From Microbacterium sp. Marseille-Q6965 (lineage in GTDB: Bacteria; Actinomycetota; Actinomycetes; Actinomycetales; Microbacteriaceae): 64,000 nucleotides of DNA. Each line of letters starts with the position of its first letter. Positions within the stretch are counted from its first letter, which is position 1. The notes under the pieces were generated by a model. It made no database searches and was not told the DNA's origin. It was given only the letters and a program-made list of their open reading frames with translations. The position numbers and the translations under genes were made by a program. Shown here piece after piece: positions 63,088 through 64,000 of this stretch. Location of the stretch: the NCBI RefSeq assembly GCF_946151065.1, contig NZ_CAMGZA010000004.1, forward strand, positions 248,001 to 312,000. Direction: 5' to 3'.

Positions 63088-64000
63088 CGATGATGGCCGA
63101 TGCGGGGCACGCTCCGGCGGGCGCGGCGCGCCCACCGATACGGATCGCGATCCTCGGCGCCGGCGGGCGGGGGCGAGACGCCTACGGCGGCTGGGCGATC
63201 GCGCACCCCGACGACGCGCGGATCGTCGCCGTCGCCGATCCGGACGCCGCCCGACGCGCGGTGCTCGCCGCACGCGCCGCGGGCGTGCGCGAGTACGACG
63301 ACTGGCGCGCCCTCGTCGCCGATCTGCGCGTGATCGGGGCGGACGCGGTGGTGATCGCCCTGCCCGACGCGCTGCACGTGGACGCCGCGATCGCCGTCGC
63401 CGACGCCGGCCTGCCGTTCCTGCTCGAGAAGCCGGCCGCGCCCGCTCTCGCGGAGCTGGCGCGGCTGGCCGCGCACGTCGGCAGCGTCTCGGCACGGCTG
63501 GCGATTGGGCACGTGCTGCGGTTCACGCCGTTCTGGCGCGCCATCAAGCGCATCTGCGAGTCGGGCGCCATCGGACGGCTCATGACGATCGAAGTGCGCG
63601 AGAACATCGGGTTCTGGCACTTCGCCCACTCGTACGTGCGCGGGAACTGGCGCAACTCCGCGGAGTCGAGCCCCATGGTGCTCGCCAAGACCTCCCACGA
63701 CCTCGACCTGATCCGGTGGATCGCCGGATCGGCGCCGGCCACGATCTACAGCATCGGGTCGCTCAGCTGGTTCCGGGAGGAGAACGCCCCCGCGGGCGCT
63801 CCCGCGTTCTGTCTCGACGGCTGCCCCGCCGCCGCGACGTGCCCGTTCTATGCCCCGCGCTACTACGTCGAGGCGCTCGCCGAGACGCACGGACACCCCG
63901 TGACCCTGCTCGGCGCCGACACCTCGATAGAGGGGCGGCTGCGCGCGCTCGCCACGGGCGACTATGGTCGCTGCGTGTACCGCAGCGACAACGACGTCGT
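63084..64000 (+). CDS. Gfo/Idh/MocA-family oxidoreductase, 3' end beyond the window
   Basis: 305 codons are visible, open to the last base. N-terminal NAD(P) motif RIAILGAGGRGRDAYGGWAI, VVIALPDALHVDAAI, FLLEKPAAP (the EKP lysine) and the dehydrogenase motif KTSHDLDLIRWIAG. After it comes a Cys-rich insert, CLDGCPAAATCPFYAPRYY, seen in a subgroup of these enzymes. It overlaps the permease gene (ATGA), so it likely oxidises the imported sugar or a derivative. Confidence 0.92.
   Translation, partial: MTMMADAGHAPAGAARPPIRIAILGAGGRGRDAYGGWAIAHPDDARIVAVADPDAARRAVLAARAAGVREYDDWRALVADLRVIGADAVVIALPDALHVDAAIAVADAGLPFLLEKPAAPALAELARLAAHVGSVSARLAIGHVLRFTPFWRAIKRICESGAIGRLMTIEVRENIGFWHFAHSYVRGNWRNSAESSPMVLAKTSHDLDLIRWIAGSAPATIYSIGSLSWFREENAPAGAPAFCLDGCPAAATCPFYAPRYYVEALAETHGHPVTLLGADTSIEGRLRALATGDYGRCVYRSDNDV

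Overview
The window is chromosomal DNA of a high-GC Gram-positive bacterium. Protein sequences, the gene order around the ribosomal and cell-wall loci, frequent GTG/TTG starts and 4-base ATGA/GTGA gene overlaps all fit family Microbacteriaceae, most likely Microbacterium or a close relative. This placement rests on recognising sequences and gene order, not on a search.

Layout. 1-690: 3' end of tuf, closed by a hairpin. 779-4037: a minus-strand pair, UDP-glucose dehydrogenase (GTG start, shorter than the longest open frame) and an OafA-type acyltransferase with an SGNH domain, probably for surface polysaccharide. 4609-14053: the S10-spc ribosomal run (rpsJ to rplO), broken after rplE by a hairpin and a possible new promoter at the place where many relatives carry rpsN. 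14159-17626: secY, adk, map and a membrane-anchored DsbA-like protein. 17838-20925: infA, rpmJ, rpsM, rpsK, rpoA, rplQ, led by a near-consensus promoter.

20989-24661 is an accessory block (NmrA-like reductase, WYL regulator, SulP transporter, MerR regulator) lying between rplQ and a nucleosidase-truA pair. Two of its divergent intergenic regions hold clear dyads. 26385-29570 holds an EEP-family protein, rplM-rpsI and glmM. 29598-38789 is rich in envelope and tRNA genes: a sugar transferase, Ppx/GppA, coaA, glmS, acpS, alr, tsaE, tsaB, rimI and tsaD. 39200-44012 holds proC, a CsbD-like stress protein, a YrzE-like membrane protein, a KtrAB potassium system and an ArsR regulator.

44164-50442 has two ABC-2 exporters facing each other. 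One is followed by a DesK/DesR-type two-component system. The other is divergent from a TetR regulator across two tandem operator-like palindromes. 50527-57136 holds a BldC-like protein, a 32-residue bS22-like gene, rhodanese, glutaredoxin-like and Dabb proteins, a flavoprotein dehydrogenase, aspS and a FUSC-family membrane protein. The last 6 kb has a two-TM protein, a DedA protein, a duplicated Lrp/AsnC regulator and a sugar ABC importer (binding lipoprotein plus two permeases) running into a Gfo/Idh/MocA oxidoreductase cut by the window end.

Three observations stand out. (1) Bases 57146-57178 match the synthetic Illumina Nextera read-1 transposase adapter at 30 of 33 positions, so this is a likely assembly artefact or misjoin beside the FUSC gene. 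(2) At least ten operon-leading genes have a TANNNT -10 box ending exactly 6-7 bases before the start codon, which predicts leaderless mRNAs. (3) There are well-formed operators between divergent regulator/target pairs. I saw no CRISPR array, prophage, insertion sequence, tRNA or rRNA gene, and no convincing new multi-gene system.
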